Shown: positions 1 to 8,335 of the stretch, one piece after another
How the letters are laid out: each line of letters begins with the position of its first letter
How positions within the stretch are numbered: position 1 is the stretch's first letter
Assembly: GCF_010092985.1 (NCBI RefSeq)
Contig: NZ_CP048106.1
Location: 1 to 64,000, forward strand
DNA: 64,000 nt
Origin: Pontibacter pudoricolor
Lineage (GTDB): Bacteria; Bacteroidota; Bacteroidia; Cytophagales; Hymenobacteraceae
Direction: 5' to 3'
Translations under genes and position numbers: made by a program
The notes under the pieces: generated by a model
Seen by the model: only the letters and a program-made list of their open reading frames with translations
What the model was told of the DNA's origin: nothing
Databases searched by the model: none

Positions 1-687
1 TTTAATACCTGTGTTTATAAAATAGTGCAGCATTTTCAGCTCAAACCTGTCATCCGGCTTAATCTGCTTTTCATACAAATCAATCACATCGTTGTAGCGA
101 ACACCCAGGCGCGACGTATAAAACTCGAACTTCGGTTCTTCGTCGGAGGCCAGGCGCATGCCCAGCTTCGTTTTTGCCTTCACATGCTCTTTGTAATAAT
201 CAATCTCGCCAATATGATCCAGGATAGGCATACAGTTTACAAAACCCTCGTTAATGAAATCAGAGATCCACTCGCGGTACTGCTGGCGTTTAAAACCATT
301 GCAAACGATGTAAGTGTTCTTGTTTATCTTGCCTTTTTTGTAAAGAGACCTGATGATCTGCATATCGTAGCCCGACGAAGTTTCGATATGGATGTCGTTT
401 TTCAGGGCTTCTTCCAGCACAAAAGAGAAATGCGATGCCTTGGTGCAGTAGCAGTAAGTATACGTACCGTTATAGTCCAGCTTTTCGATACTTTCGTTAA
501 AAAGCTTTTTGGCACGCTGTATCTGCGAACTTATCTTTGGCAGGTATGTTAATTTAAGTGGAGTGCCATATTTTTTGATGATATCCATTAGCGGAATACC
601 ATTAAAAAGAAGCTCATTATTCTCCACCTGAAACTCGTCTGTCGGGAAGTCGAATGTCTGGTGGATGAGGTCGGTATATTTATCCAT
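1..687 (-). CDS. speA: Arginine decarboxylase, PLP fold-type III (partial, C-terminus beyond window edge)
   Basis: The minus strand from the ATG at 687 is open for 229 codons to the window edge. The protein begins MDKYTDLIHQTFDFPTDEF, and residues around 80 read TYCYCTKASHFSFVLEEALK; the YCxKA motif carries the lysine that binds pyridoxal phosphate in this family. This N-terminal pattern (FPTDEF, NGIPLMDIIKKYGTPLK) is what I recall for the Bacteroidota arginine decarboxylase, which converts arginine to agmatine in the cytoplasm; the full protein should be about 460 aa. It is divergent from a ureohydrolase 79 bp away, so the two could supply successive steps towards putrescine. Family assignment is firm; substrate (arginine rather than ornithine or diaminopimelate) rests on that resemblance and context. 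Confidence 0.85.
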   Translation of the reverse strand, partial: MDKYTDLIHQTFDFPTDEFQVENNELLFNGIPLMDIIKKYGTPLKLTYLPKISSQIQRAKKLFNESIEKLDYNGTYTYCYCTKASHFSFVLEEALKNDIHIETSSGYDMQIIRSLYKKGKINKNTYIVCNGFKRQQYREWISDFINEGFVNCMPILDHIGEIDYYKEHVKAKTKLGMRLASDEEPKFEFYTSRLGVRYNDVIDLYEKQIKPDDRFELKMLHYFINTGIK

Positions 688-766
688 TCTCGATTGTGGG
701 TATTATAAGAAAATATGCAATATTGATCGTTATTTACCATCTTTGCAATAAGTTTGTTCAAAATCT

Positions 767-1738
767 ATGAAAAAAGTGAAACTGATAGAAGTGAGGTCGG
801 AGCTGGGAGCCGGTACGCGTGGCGCCAGCATGGGCGTAGACGCGTTGCAGGTAGCCTGCTGGGATAAGGGATCTGACTACTTCAAGCGTTTCAACTCTGT
901 TTCGGTACCTGATCTGAACTATACGTTGTTCGACAAGGATCTTTTTCCGCATGCGCACCGCATAGATAGCATACTGACCGTACAAAAAAACATAGCCAAT
1001 ACCGTAGAGCAAACTATAGCTATGGACATGTTCCCGCTGGTCTTATCCGGCGACCATTCCAACGCTCACGGAACTATAGCTGGCATTAAAGCCGCTTACC
1101 CTGATAAAACCTTAGGCGTGATCTGGATTGATGCACATGCCGATATCCATTCGCCATACACTTCGCCCTCGGGTAACGTACATGGCATGCCACTGGCCGC
1201 TGCCCTGCACATCGATAACCTGGAGCGCCAGATAAACGAACCTGAACCGGAAACGATCTTCTTCTGGAATTCCCTTAAAAAGCTTGGTGTAGATGGTCCC
1301 AAACTGGAGCCACAGCACCTGGTTTATATGGTAGTGCGAGACACCGAAGAACCGGAAGATTTCCTGATGGCCAGGTACGGGATAAAAAATTATACGTATG
1401 CCGAGCTAAATGCTAAAGGAGTTGCTGAAGTAGCTGCGGAAGCTTTGGAGCAGCTTCGCGAATGCGATATTATTTACGTGTCTTTTGATGTTGACAGCCT
1501 TGACTCCAAATTCTCAAAAGGGACCGGCACACCTGTTGAAATTGGGCTGACTGTAGAGCAAGCCAAAGAACTGAACTCCCTTCTGCTGCAGGACCCGCGC
1601 ATTGTCTGCTACGAAATGACGGAGATAAACCCGACACTAGACACTGAAAACACCATGGCCGAAAACGCCTTTGATATATTAGAGGCCGCCACCGAAGCCA
1701 TTTTACACCGAGAATCTAAAAGTACAGCCATACATTAA
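767..1738 (+). CDS. Ureohydrolase (arginase/agmatinase/formimidoylglutamase family)
   Basis: The 323-aa protein carries the dimanganese-site motifs of the ureohydrolase family in order: SGDHSNAHG near residue 110, WIDAHADIHSP near 127 and SFDVDSLDSKFSKGTGTP near 245. The His and Asp ligands (GDH, DAHAD, DVD) are all present, although the usual GGDHS reads SGDHS. The family hydrolyses guanidino groups, releasing urea from arginine or agmatine. The divergent neighbour is an arginine decarboxylase, so agmatine is an attractive substrate, but sequence alone cannot separate arginase from agmatinase. Its stop codon overlaps the argS start (TAATG), implying co-transcription and translational coupling with argS. 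Confidence 0.88.
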   Translation: MKKVKLIEVRSELGAGTRGASMGVDALQVACWDKGSDYFKRFNSVSVPDLNYTLFDKDLFPHAHRIDSILTVQKNIANTVEQTIAMDMFPLVLSGDHSNAHGTIAGIKAAYPDKTLGVIWIDAHADIHSPYTSPSGNVHGMPLAAALHIDNLERQINEPEPETIFFWNSLKKLGVDGPKLEPQHLVYMVVRDTEEPEDFLMARYGIKNYTYAELNAKGVAEVAAEALEQLRECDIIYVSFDVDSLDSKFSKGTGTPVEIGLTVEQAKELNSLLLQDPRIVCYEMTEINPTLDTENTMAENAFDILEAATEAILHRESKSTAIH

Positions 1739-3528
1739 TGCAATTACAAGCTACTATTTCTAAACGTATAAGCGAGGCGCTTCAGGCCCTTTTTAATATT
1801 ACAATTGATGCCGACCAACTTGCTTTGCAGCCAACACGCAAAGAGTTTGCCGGCTCTTTTACTTTCGTAACTTTCCCATACACCAAACAGGCCGGCAAAG
1901 GTCCTGAACAGATCGGCCAGGCATTGGGCGAGTACCTGAGAGAGCATGCCAAAGAGATAAAAGATTTTAACGTTGTAAAAGGCTTCCTGAACCTGGAAAT
2001 AGAGCAGGCCGAATGGCTTAGTTTGTTCCGGGAACTGATGCGCAACGACAAGTATGGCTACGGCGAGAACAGCGGTAAAAAGGTAATGGTAGAGTATTCG
2101 TCGCCAAACACGAACAAGCCGCTGCACTTAGGCCACCTGCGCAATAACTTTTTAGGTTACGCTGTAGCTGAGATCCTGAAAGCCAATGGACATGATGTAA
2201 TGAAAGCCAACCTGGTGAATGACCGTGGTATACACATCTGTAAATCGATGCTGGCTTACCAGAAATTCGGTAACGGAGAAACCCCGGCAAGCAGCAATAT
2301 AAAAGGCGACCACCTGGCCGGTAAATATTACGTGCAGTTCGATAAAGCTTATAAAGAGCAAATCGAGGAGCTTGTAACTGGCGGAATGGACAAAGAGGAA
2401 GCCAAGAAAAAAGCACCGCTTATTTTGGAAGCCCAGGAAATGCTGCAGAAATGGGAGCAAGGCGACACAGCAGTAGTAGACCTGTGGAAGCAGATGAATG
2501 GCTGGGTATACGAAGGCTTTGATGCGACCTATAAAAACATCGGCGTTGATTTCGATAAATTCTATTACGAGTCGGAGACCTATATGCTGGGTAAAGAGCG
2601 TGTGGAAGAAGGCTTAGAAAAAGGTGTTTTCTTCAAAAAGCCGGATGGCTCTGTTTGGGTTGACCTGACAGACGAAGGGCTTGACGAAAAATTACTGTTA
2701 AGAGCCGACGGAACCTCGGTTTACATTACCCAGGACATGGGCACTGCCGAACTGAAGTACAACGACTTCCCGTACGATCAGTCAATTTATGTAGTAGCTG
2801 ATGAGCAGAACTACCACTTCCAGGTGCTGAAAGCTGTTCTTAAGAAATTAGGAAAGCCATACGCTGAAGGCATTTATCACCTGTCGTATGGCATGGTGGA
2901 CCTGCCTTCGGGTAAAATGAAATCAAGAGAAGGTACTGTGGTTGATGCTGATGAACTGGTGCAGGAGATGATCGACACCGCGCGTCAGCAGACCGAAGAA
3001 CTGGGTAAGATAGAAGGCTTTACGCCGGATCAGGCAAAGGAACTATACCACACACTGGCAATGGGTGCGCTTAAGTACTTCCTGCTGAAAGTAGACCCTA
3101 AAAAACGCATGCTGTTTAACCCGCAGGAGTCTATTGATTTCCGTGGCAATACAGGGCCGTTTATACAATACACGCACGCGCGTATCGCAGCTATCCTTCG
3201 CAAGGCCGGTGAGATGGGCCTGAAAGTTGATGTGACTTCTTTTGATAATGTATTGACGATGCACGAAGCGGAGCAGGAGGTAATCACGCAGCTTGTAAAC
3301 TATAGCGCTGTGGTAGAAGAAGCCGGAAAACTGTATGCACCGTCTGTTATCGCAAACTATGCTTACGAGCTGGCCAAAGCCTACAACCGTTTCTACCAGG
3401 AGATCTCCATTTTCAACGAAACCGACGAACAGGCACGTAATTTCAGAATTGCCCTATCAGCTATGGTGGCGCGTTTCGTGCGCGAAAGCATGGGGCTGTT
3501 AGGTATAGCAGTGCCGGAACGTATGTAA
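1738..3528 (+). CDS. argS: Arginyl-tRNA synthetase
   Basis: This 596-aa class I synthetase charges tRNA-Arg. The N-terminal additional domain is followed by the ATP-binding HIGH-type motif HLGH at residues 130-133 (context SSPNTNKPLHLGHLRNN) and a KMSKS-type loop reading KMKSREGT near residue 393. The anticodon-binding part contains FRGNTGPFIQYTHARI, typical of ArgRS, and the C-terminus ends in the helical DALR-like domain. Length is normal for bacterial ArgRS. It begins inside the ureohydrolase stop codon, an operon overlap of one base. Confidence 0.97.
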   Translation: MQLQATISKRISEALQALFNITIDADQLALQPTRKEFAGSFTFVTFPYTKQAGKGPEQIGQALGEYLREHAKEIKDFNVVKGFLNLEIEQAEWLSLFRELMRNDKYGYGENSGKKVMVEYSSPNTNKPLHLGHLRNNFLGYAVAEILKANGHDVMKANLVNDRGIHICKSMLAYQKFGNGETPASSNIKGDHLAGKYYVQFDKAYKEQIEELVTGGMDKEEAKKKAPLILEAQEMLQKWEQGDTAVVDLWKQMNGWVYEGFDATYKNIGVDFDKFYYESETYMLGKERVEEGLEKGVFFKKPDGSVWVDLTDEGLDEKLLLRADGTSVYITQDMGTAELKYNDFPYDQSIYVVADEQNYHFQVLKAVLKKLGKPYAEGIYHLSYGMVDLPSGKMKSREGTVVDADELVQEMIDTARQQTEELGKIEGFTPDQAKELYHTLAMGALKYFLLKVDPKKRMLFNPQESIDFRGNTGPFIQYTHARIAAILRKAGEMGLKVDVTSFDNVLTMHEAEQEVITQLVNYSAVVEEAGKLYAPSVIANYAYELAKAYNRFYQEISIFNETDEQARNFRIALSAMVARFVRESMGLLGIAVPERM

Positions 3529-3570
3529 GACCAGTGATTAAGGGGATTTACCTGATTTTTATGATTTCTG

Positions 3571-3660
3571 TCTGAACCGGGATTAATGAGGATTTGATGG
3601 ATTAGTGGGATTGTCTGAATCAGGATTTTCAGGATTATTGGATTATCAGGATTAAAATTG
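3571..3660. repeat. Dispersed GGATT-type repeat
   Basis: Low-complexity tandem-like units such as TCTGAACCGGGATTAATGAG and CTGAATCAGGATTTTCAGG follow each other here. Related units occur at 21136-21320, 33308-33343 and 60870-60915, in both orientations. They have no coding potential. Repeats of this kind are familiar between genes in several Bacteroidota genomes; their function is unknown to me. Confidence 0.7.
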
Positions 3661-3663
3661 TAG

Positions 3664-3837
3664 GGACAGGTGGCGACCCAATGCCGTCAACTTAAGCCGA
3701 ATTTGTCATCTCGACGACAGGAGAGATCTATTTAGAACAATCTTGAATATATCTCAAATAGATTTCTCACGCTGTTCGAAATGACAGTTTGGATAGTAAA
3801 AATCCTTAAGTTGACGACATTGGGTCGCGACCTGTCC
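3664..3837. mobile_element. MITE-like palindromic element with 33-bp inverted ends
   Basis: The 33-bp ends at 3664-3696 and 3805-3837 are inverted copies differing at two positions, beginning GGACAGG and ending CTTAAG. Just inside lies a second inverted pair of the TGTCATTTCGA / TCGAAATGACA type. The whole 174 bp could fold into one long hairpin. It carries no ORF. The right end abuts the surviving tail of a DUF559 gene, so insertion or recombination here accompanied loss of that gene. I see no convincing target-site duplication, so mobility is inference. Confidence 0.65.
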
Positions 3838-3841
3838 ATGC

Positions 3842-3976
3842 GACAAACAAAAGCGGGATAAGGATTTAGCAAGTCTGGGATTTACGACTTTAAGATTTAC
3901 GGACGAAGAAGTGATGAAAGACCTTGCGAATGTGGAGCGTGTTATAGTTGGCTGGATAAAAGGTTCGCAACGGTAA
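3842..3976 (+). pseudogene. C-terminal remnant of a DUF559-type endonuclease
   Basis: A 44-codon stretch ending in TAA at 3974-3976 reads KRDKDLASLGFTTLRFTDEE followed by VMKDLANVERVIVGWIKG. This is the C-terminal signature of DUF559 (restriction-endonuclease-like fold) proteins, where a conserved K/R-D pair precedes the 'LRFxxEEV' strand. No start codon or N-terminal domain precedes it: the sequence upstream is the palindromic element ending at 3837. I therefore call it a decayed fragment and not a gene. Family recognition is from memory of the motif. Confidence 0.65.
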
Positions 3977-3977
3977 G

Positions 3978-4108
3978 TCATCCCCTGCCCCTTCAAAAAG
4001 AGACTTTATCTGCTAGTTTAAATCCTGTTAAATCAGGAAAATCTTTTTAATCACTGGTCAAACAACTAACTATAAAAACCGGTTATCAACCGTAAACTAT
4101 AAAACTAT
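3978..4108. repeat. Isolated repeat modules upstream of glutathione peroxidase gene
   Basis: Bases 3978-4016 are a copy of the GTCATCCCCTGCCCCTTC...CTGCTA module found in all five repeat islands. It is followed by an AATCCTGTTAAATCAGGAAA unit of the GGATT type. No promoter match to TAnnTTTG is evident before the gene at 4109. Confidence 0.55.
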
Positions 4109-4711
4109 ATGAAAAAACTGGTTAAACTTTTGTCGCTGCTGCCTGTATTAGGAATGATGGTAGCTTGTTCTGGTAACAATAACAGCAACACGGCTACTGC
4201 TGGTACTACAACAGATAAAACTATGGCAACAGAAACACAGGCACAACAAGGCTTTTACGATTTCAAACTTTCATCCCTGGAAGGCAAAGAAGTTAACCTC
4301 TCTGATTACAAGGGTAAAAAAATATTGCTGGTAAACACAGCATCGGAGTGCGGTTACACGCCGCAATATGCCGACCTGGAGCAGCTACACGACACATATG
4401 GCGATAAAGTGGTTATACTTGGTTTTCCGGCAAATAACTTTGGTGGCCAGGAGCCAGGCTCTAACGAAGAGATCGCGCAATTTTGCCAGAAGAACTATGG
4501 CGTAAGCTTCCAGATGATGGAGAAGATCTCTGTAGTAGGTGAAGACAAGCATCCGTTATATGCCTGGCTGGCACAGAATGCTCCAAACCACGAAGAACCG
4601 AACTGGAACTTCTGCAAATACCTTGTAAACGAGGATGGTAAAGTGGTAGCGTTTTTCCCGTCTAAGGTAAAACCGACGGATGAAGCGATCGTGATGGCCA
4701 TTCAGCAATAA
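4109..4711 (+). CDS. Lipoprotein glutathione peroxidase (thioredoxin-type peroxidase)
   Basis: The 200-aa protein begins with a lipoprotein signal (MKKLVKLLSLLPVLGMMVAC, lipidated Cys20) and a Ser/Thr/Asn-rich linker, then a complete GPx domain. The catalytic tetrad is visible: Cys81 in NTASECGYTPQY, Gln114 in NNFGGQEPGSNEE, and Trp166-Asn167 in WNFCKYLV. Cysteine replaces selenocysteine, as in most bacterial homologues, which use thioredoxin to reduce peroxides. It should act in the periplasm, anchored to a membrane. menA follows 29 bp downstream on the same strand. Cys169 sits where Thr is more usual (WNFTK). Confidence 0.93.
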   Translation: MKKLVKLLSLLPVLGMMVACSGNNNSNTATAGTTTDKTMATETQAQQGFYDFKLSSLEGKEVNLSDYKGKKILLVNTASECGYTPQYADLEQLHDTYGDKVVILGFPANNFGGQEPGSNEEIAQFCQKNYGVSFQMMEKISVVGEDKHPLYAWLAQNAPNHEEPNWNFCKYLVNEDGKVVAFFPSKVKPTDEAIVMAIQQ

Positions 4712-4740
4712 TATTTAATTTACTTACCCGAGTACAAACG

Positions 4741-5676
4741 TTGGAGCATACAACACAACAAACATCACCAAATCCAGGTCTGATAAAGGCCTGGATTTCG
4801 GCTTTTAGGCCCCGTACGCTGCCGCTGGCACTTTCCTGTATCGGGATGGGCGGATTTATGGCAGCTGCCAACGGCGTGTTTAACGGAACTATAGTTGCCC
4901 TCTGTGTGCTCACCACGCTTTTCCTGCAGATACTTTCTAACCTGGCCAACGATTACGGCGACTCCAAACACGGAGCAGACAGTGCACACCGAGAAGGCCC
5001 GATGCGGGCAGTTCAGGCCGGGCATATCACAGCCGGACATATGAAAAAAGGTATGGCTGTATTCAGTTTACTATCATTAATTTCGGGGCTGGCATTGCTT
5101 TGGGTGGCGTTTGGAAGTGAAGGAATGTGGATGGCACTGCTGTTTCTGGGCCTGGGTCTGGCTTCTATCTGGGCAGCTATAAACTATACAGCAGGCTCTA
5201 ACCCTTATGGCTACGCTGGCTTCGGCGATGTGTTCGTGTTTATCTTTTTCGGGTTGGTGGGTGTATTGGGTACCTATTTTCTGCAGGCGCAAACCCTGGA
5301 TGCTATCGTTGTACTTCCGGCTATGGTTTGCGGTTTTTTTGCTACGGCAGTGCTTAATGTAAATAACATCCGTGATATTAACTCTGATGTGCTGGCAGGC
5401 AAGCACTCTATTCCAGTGCGTATCGGCCCAAAACGTGCGCGCATATACCACTTGTTTTTATTGATTGCCGGTACGCTGAGTGCGGTTGCCTATGTTGCCT
5501 TTAACTTCTATAGTTGGTGGCAGTTGCTGTTTATAGTTGCTGTGCCGCTGCTTATAGTTAATGGCGTAAATGTGTGGCGCAAACAAACCTCCAAAGAACT
5601 TGATCCCTACTTAAAACAAATGGCGATCACGACACTGCTTTTTGTGTTGTTATTTGGGCTCGGGCAGGTATTATAA
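4741..5676 (+). CDS. menA: 1,4-dihydroxy-2-naphthoate polyprenyltransferase
   Basis: This ~311-aa UbiA-family membrane enzyme attaches the polyprenyl tail in menaquinone synthesis. The start FRPRTLPLALSCIGMGG is typical of MenA. The first Asp-rich prenyl-diphosphate motif is NLANDYGDSKHGAD near residue 75; the second is NNIRDINSDVLAGKHSIPVR near 205. About eight hydrophobic segments follow the UbiA pattern. No ATG lies early enough to keep the N-terminal helix, so TTG at 4741 is the best start; an upstream non-ATG start cannot be excluded. A terminator follows at 5693-5732. Confidence 0.93.
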   Translation: MEHTTQQTSPNPGLIKAWISAFRPRTLPLALSCIGMGGFMAAANGVFNGTIVALCVLTTLFLQILSNLANDYGDSKHGADSAHREGPMRAVQAGHITAGHMKKGMAVFSLLSLISGLALLWVAFGSEGMWMALLFLGLGLASIWAAINYTAGSNPYGYAGFGDVFVFIFFGLVGVLGTYFLQAQTLDAIVVLPAMVCGFFATAVLNVNNIRDINSDVLAGKHSIPVRIGPKRARIYHLFLLIAGTLSAVAYVAFNFYSWWQLLFIVAVPLLIVNGVNVWRKQTSKELDPYLKQMAITTLLFVLLFGLGQVL

Positions 5677-5692
5677 ACTATAGATCAACTAT

Positions 5693-5732
5693 AAAATAGC
5701 CGTCGGTACCATTAAGTGCCGGCGGCTATTTT
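5693..5732 (+). terminator. Rho-independent terminator after menA
   Basis: The inverted repeat AAAATAGCCG / CGGCTATTTT encloses an inner GGTACC...GGTGCC-like loop. It lies between convergent genes and may work in both directions. Confidence 0.75.
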
Positions 5733-5749
5733 ATATCAGTAAAGTAAAC

Positions 5750-6163
5750 TTAAGATGTAACTTTTGGCTGCGCCACAATAGCCAGGCGCAGGCAGAATAT
5801 AGCCAGGATGATGGTAACCGGTGTAAATACAAGCTGCTCAAACTGGTTTTCAGATAAAATATTGCCAACTGTATTTAGTACAAACAGTCCGAACATAAAC
5901 CAAAGCGCCCCTCTTGTAAAACTATAGTTCAGCCGGACAGGCAGGAGCCCGGCTCTGATGGCTACAATGGCCAGCATCAGCAGGTTCAGCAAAATCGACA
6001 CTGACTCGAAACGAACCATTTCTTCCTGGTTTTTTATTCTGCCACCCCAGGCAATCTCGTAGGGAATAACGCCGGACAAAATAAGCAAATGCAGGACCAC
6101 CGAAAGCGACTGGATAGCAAGCAGGCCCCTGATCGCAAGACGTTCTGAAATATATTTCTTCAT
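5750..6163 (-). CDS. Small four-helix membrane protein, function unknown
   Basis: The 137-aa protein begins MKKYISERLAIRGLLAIQSL and has about four hydrophobic segments (near residues 12-32, 55-72, 85-102 and 110-130) with short loops. I do not recognise a family motif. It converges on menA and ends 17 bp past the menA terminator. Codon use resembles the surrounding genes and there is a normal ATG with the downstream GNAT gene 37 bp upstream on the same strand, so it may share a transcript with that gene. Confidence 0.7.
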   Translation of the reverse strand: MKKYISERLAIRGLLAIQSLSVVLHLLILSGVIPYEIAWGGRIKNQEEMVRFESVSILLNLLMLAIVAIRAGLLPVRLNYSFTRGALWFMFGLFVLNTVGNILSENQFEQLVFTPVTIILAIFCLRLAIVAQPKVTS

Positions 6164-6200
6164 AGAATAGAGGGTAGTTTTTGTTTTATTGATTGAATAG

Positions 6201-6728
6201 CTAAGCTAACTGTAACCTGAATCCATAGACAGGTAATTCCTGTTGTAAAAAGTCGAGTTCTTCTGCCCGTTCAAATCCTAAGCGTTCGTACATCTGCCAG
6301 GCAGTTTGCATCGCTTTTGTACTATGGATAATGAGCTGCAACTGGTTTGTCGCTTTCGCTTTCCGGATGCATTCGAGCGTGAGCAATTTTCCGAGGCCCT
6401 TTCCTCTGGCAGCAGGCGCTACAGCTAGCAACCGGAAACCGGCCGCGTTTCGTTCCTGAGTTGCTGTGCCGCCGGAACCATAGTATTGCATGTCGCCAAA
6501 ATACACTACTGCGCCTTCAATTTTATCATCAGTCCCGATGGCTACCAATACCTCTGTTTCCGGTTTGTTTGTAAACTCCCCGATGTTATAAAGCATACTA
6601 TAATATGCCGGCTGTTCTGATTCCTTAGGAAAGCCCTCCAGTTGAGAATATACCTGCACCATCAGTTTTCCGATCTCTGGGAATTCTGAAGGGTGTGCAT
6701 TGTGAATGGTGTAAGTTAAGTGGGACAT
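6201..6728 (-). CDS. GNAT-family N-acetyltransferase
   Basis: The 175-aa protein shows the acetyl-CoA binding core LLAVAPAARGKGLGKLLTLE (motif A, V-x-P-x-x-R-G-x-G-x-G/A) near residues 100-118 and the C-terminal MYERLGFERAEELDF strand-helix. This is a complete GNAT domain and nothing more. The acceptor (small molecule or protein amine) cannot be read from sequence. Confidence 0.88.
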   Translation of the reverse strand: MSHLTYTIHNAHPSEFPEIGKLMVQVYSQLEGFPKESEQPAYYSMLYNIGEFTNKPETEVLVAIGTDDKIEGAVVYFGDMQYYGSGGTATQERNAAGFRLLAVAPAARGKGLGKLLTLECIRKAKATNQLQLIIHSTKAMQTAWQMYERLGFERAEELDFLQQELPVYGFRLQLA

Positions 6729-6890
6729 GGGGTAAGGGGATTGAGATACTGAACCTTTGGTGCTTAATCTTAACGGTGTAGGCTATGCTGGTGCGGAATT
6801 TCAGGGCACCTCACTTTCCAATTAGTTGTGAGTTTATTTATTGCAATTGATTTTAAAGTAGCACTTTATCCAGCATAGCCAGTTCGTTGA

Positions 6891-7424
6891 TTATTTTTTT
6901 CGTTTGTAATGTAACTGTATTAATCCTGTATCAAATGTTTTTGCAGTCATAAATTCAAGTAATTGTTCAGGTCGCCCATCTTTAAATAGCCTTGTGCCAC
7001 CTCCTAACAATACAGGTATCACTGAGATAATAAATTCATCAATTAAGTCATTTTTTAAAAGTTCGTTTATTATTTCTGCTCCTCCATCGCAATAGATGTT
7101 TTTCCCGTTTTCACTTTTTAGATTATGCACTAATTCCGTTAGATCTCCGGTGTAGAACTTTATCTTACCAGCATCAGGCCTTTCGGTTCTTGTTATTACA
7201 TACACGTCTCTTTCTCCATTATCATAATGAGACGGACCGATTTCATTAAGGACATAATCATAGGTTTTTCTACCAATAATAAGGGTGTCTATGGTGTCTG
7301 TAAATTGCGCATAACCATAATCTTCGCCGTCTTTTTCTACCAGTTTCAGGAAGCTAAGGTCATCATTGGGTTTTGCAATGTAGCCATCCAGGCTTGTCGC
7401 AATGAAAAGTGATAATTTTCGCAT
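6891..7424 (-). CDS. Dihydrofolate reductase-like (RibD C-terminal domain) protein
   Basis: The 177-aa protein begins MRKLSLFIATSLDGYIAKPN, with the SLDGYIA motif typical of the RibD-C/YyaP-type DHFR fold, followed by IIGRKTYDYV and IYCDGGAEIINELLKNDLID near residues 125-145, the NADPH-binding GG region. Family members are NADPH-dependent reductases, often of unknown substrate. Codon use is visibly AT-rich compared with most genes in this window, and the AraC gene just upstream shares that character. The AACTATAG motif found elsewhere is absent here, which fits recent acquisition. Confidence 0.85.
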   Translation of the reverse strand: MRKLSLFIATSLDGYIAKPNDDLSFLKLVEKDGEDYGYAQFTDTIDTLIIGRKTYDYVLNEIGPSHYDNGERDVYVITRTERPDAGKIKFYTGDLTELVHNLKSENGKNIYCDGGAEIINELLKNDLIDEFIISVIPVLLGGGTRLFKDGRPEQLLEFMTAKTFDTGLIQLHYKRKK

Positions 7425-7496
7425 TCGTTTTATATTTTAAAGTTTCTGCAAAAATAGAATCAGGACATAATTTGTACTTTGGGAAAAAACGACAAT

Positions 7497-8231
7497 TTAA
7501 AAATCAGATGGTAAAAGTCCTGTTTTTCGTTTGATTTCGTTGGTAAGATGCGAATGGTCATAATAACCACATTCAAAAGCAATATCCAGCAAACTTCGAT
7601 TTTTGCTTGAACTTTTAATCATGCTCAAGGCATTTTGAAAGCGAATAATGTTTGAATATTCTTTTGGTGAAATTCCTATGTGCGTTTTAAAGTTTCGTTC
7701 TAACTGCCGCACAGTTGTGTAATGCCGTTTTGAAAGTTCATAAATACTTAATTGTCCATTTGAAGAATGTATATCCCTGATCACCGATTGTAGTTGGTTC
7801 TTTTTACTTTTATTTCTGTTTATAAAAAATTGATTGAAATGATTAAAAGTGTCTTTTAAGGTTTTGTCAACATCAAATGAATCGGACCTTTTAAGCTCAA
7901 CGGTGCTGTTCGTCAGTTCATTTTGTGCCATATAATTAAAGAAATTGGCAAAAGTTGCAGGCTTAAGGCAAACCCCAGCTAAATGGGTGTTGCTGTCAAT
8001 AAAGCTGTCTTTGAATGAAGTCATTGCACCAACCGCATAAGTTCTTCCAAACTCCATAGAAACCAGGCCATTGTCTGTTAAACAAGTATCTCCCAAATTC
8101 ATTACTAAGCCCGCACATCCATCTGGAAAATTTCGCTCCCATTGTCTGTCGGGCTCGTCTCCTTTCAGCTCCCAATAGGAATGAATAAAGGGTTCTAATT
8201 CTTTATGGGGTTTTATTTCGTTGTATTCCAT
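7497..8231 (-). CDS. AraC-family transcriptional regulator
   Basis: The 244-aa protein has an N-terminal sensor-like region beginning IKPHKELEPFIHSYWELKGD (the DUF6597 type that precedes AraC domains) and a C-terminal double helix-turn-helix: YELSKRHYTTVRQLERNFKT for the first HTH and LLDIAFECGYYDHSHLTNEI for the second, with the conserved GYYDHSHL. It lies 72 bp upstream of the reductase gene, same strand, and may regulate it. Like that gene it is AT-rich and lacks the AACTATAG motif. Confidence 0.9.
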   Translation of the reverse strand: MEYNEIKPHKELEPFIHSYWELKGDEPDRQWERNFPDGCAGLVMNLGDTCLTDNGLVSMEFGRTYAVGAMTSFKDSFIDSNTHLAGVCLKPATFANFFNYMAQNELTNSTVELKRSDSFDVDKTLKDTFNHFNQFFINRNKSKKNQLQSVIRDIHSSNGQLSIYELSKRHYTTVRQLERNFKTHIGISPKEYSNIIRFQNALSMIKSSSKNRSLLDIAFECGYYDHSHLTNEIKRKTGLLPSDF

Positions 8232-8335
8232 ATGTTTTAGTGACGTTCTACAATGACCAGCGACGGTTGGGCTATGGTGCGTTTATGCACTATGGTTTTT
8301 GTTAGGCGGTGTAGTTCTACAAGCTCGTATAAGTC

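Noticed and set aside
25-552. 175-aa plus-strand reading frame at the left edge
   Set aside because: It is antisense to the arginine decarboxylase frame, which has a recognisable PLP motif and normal codon use.
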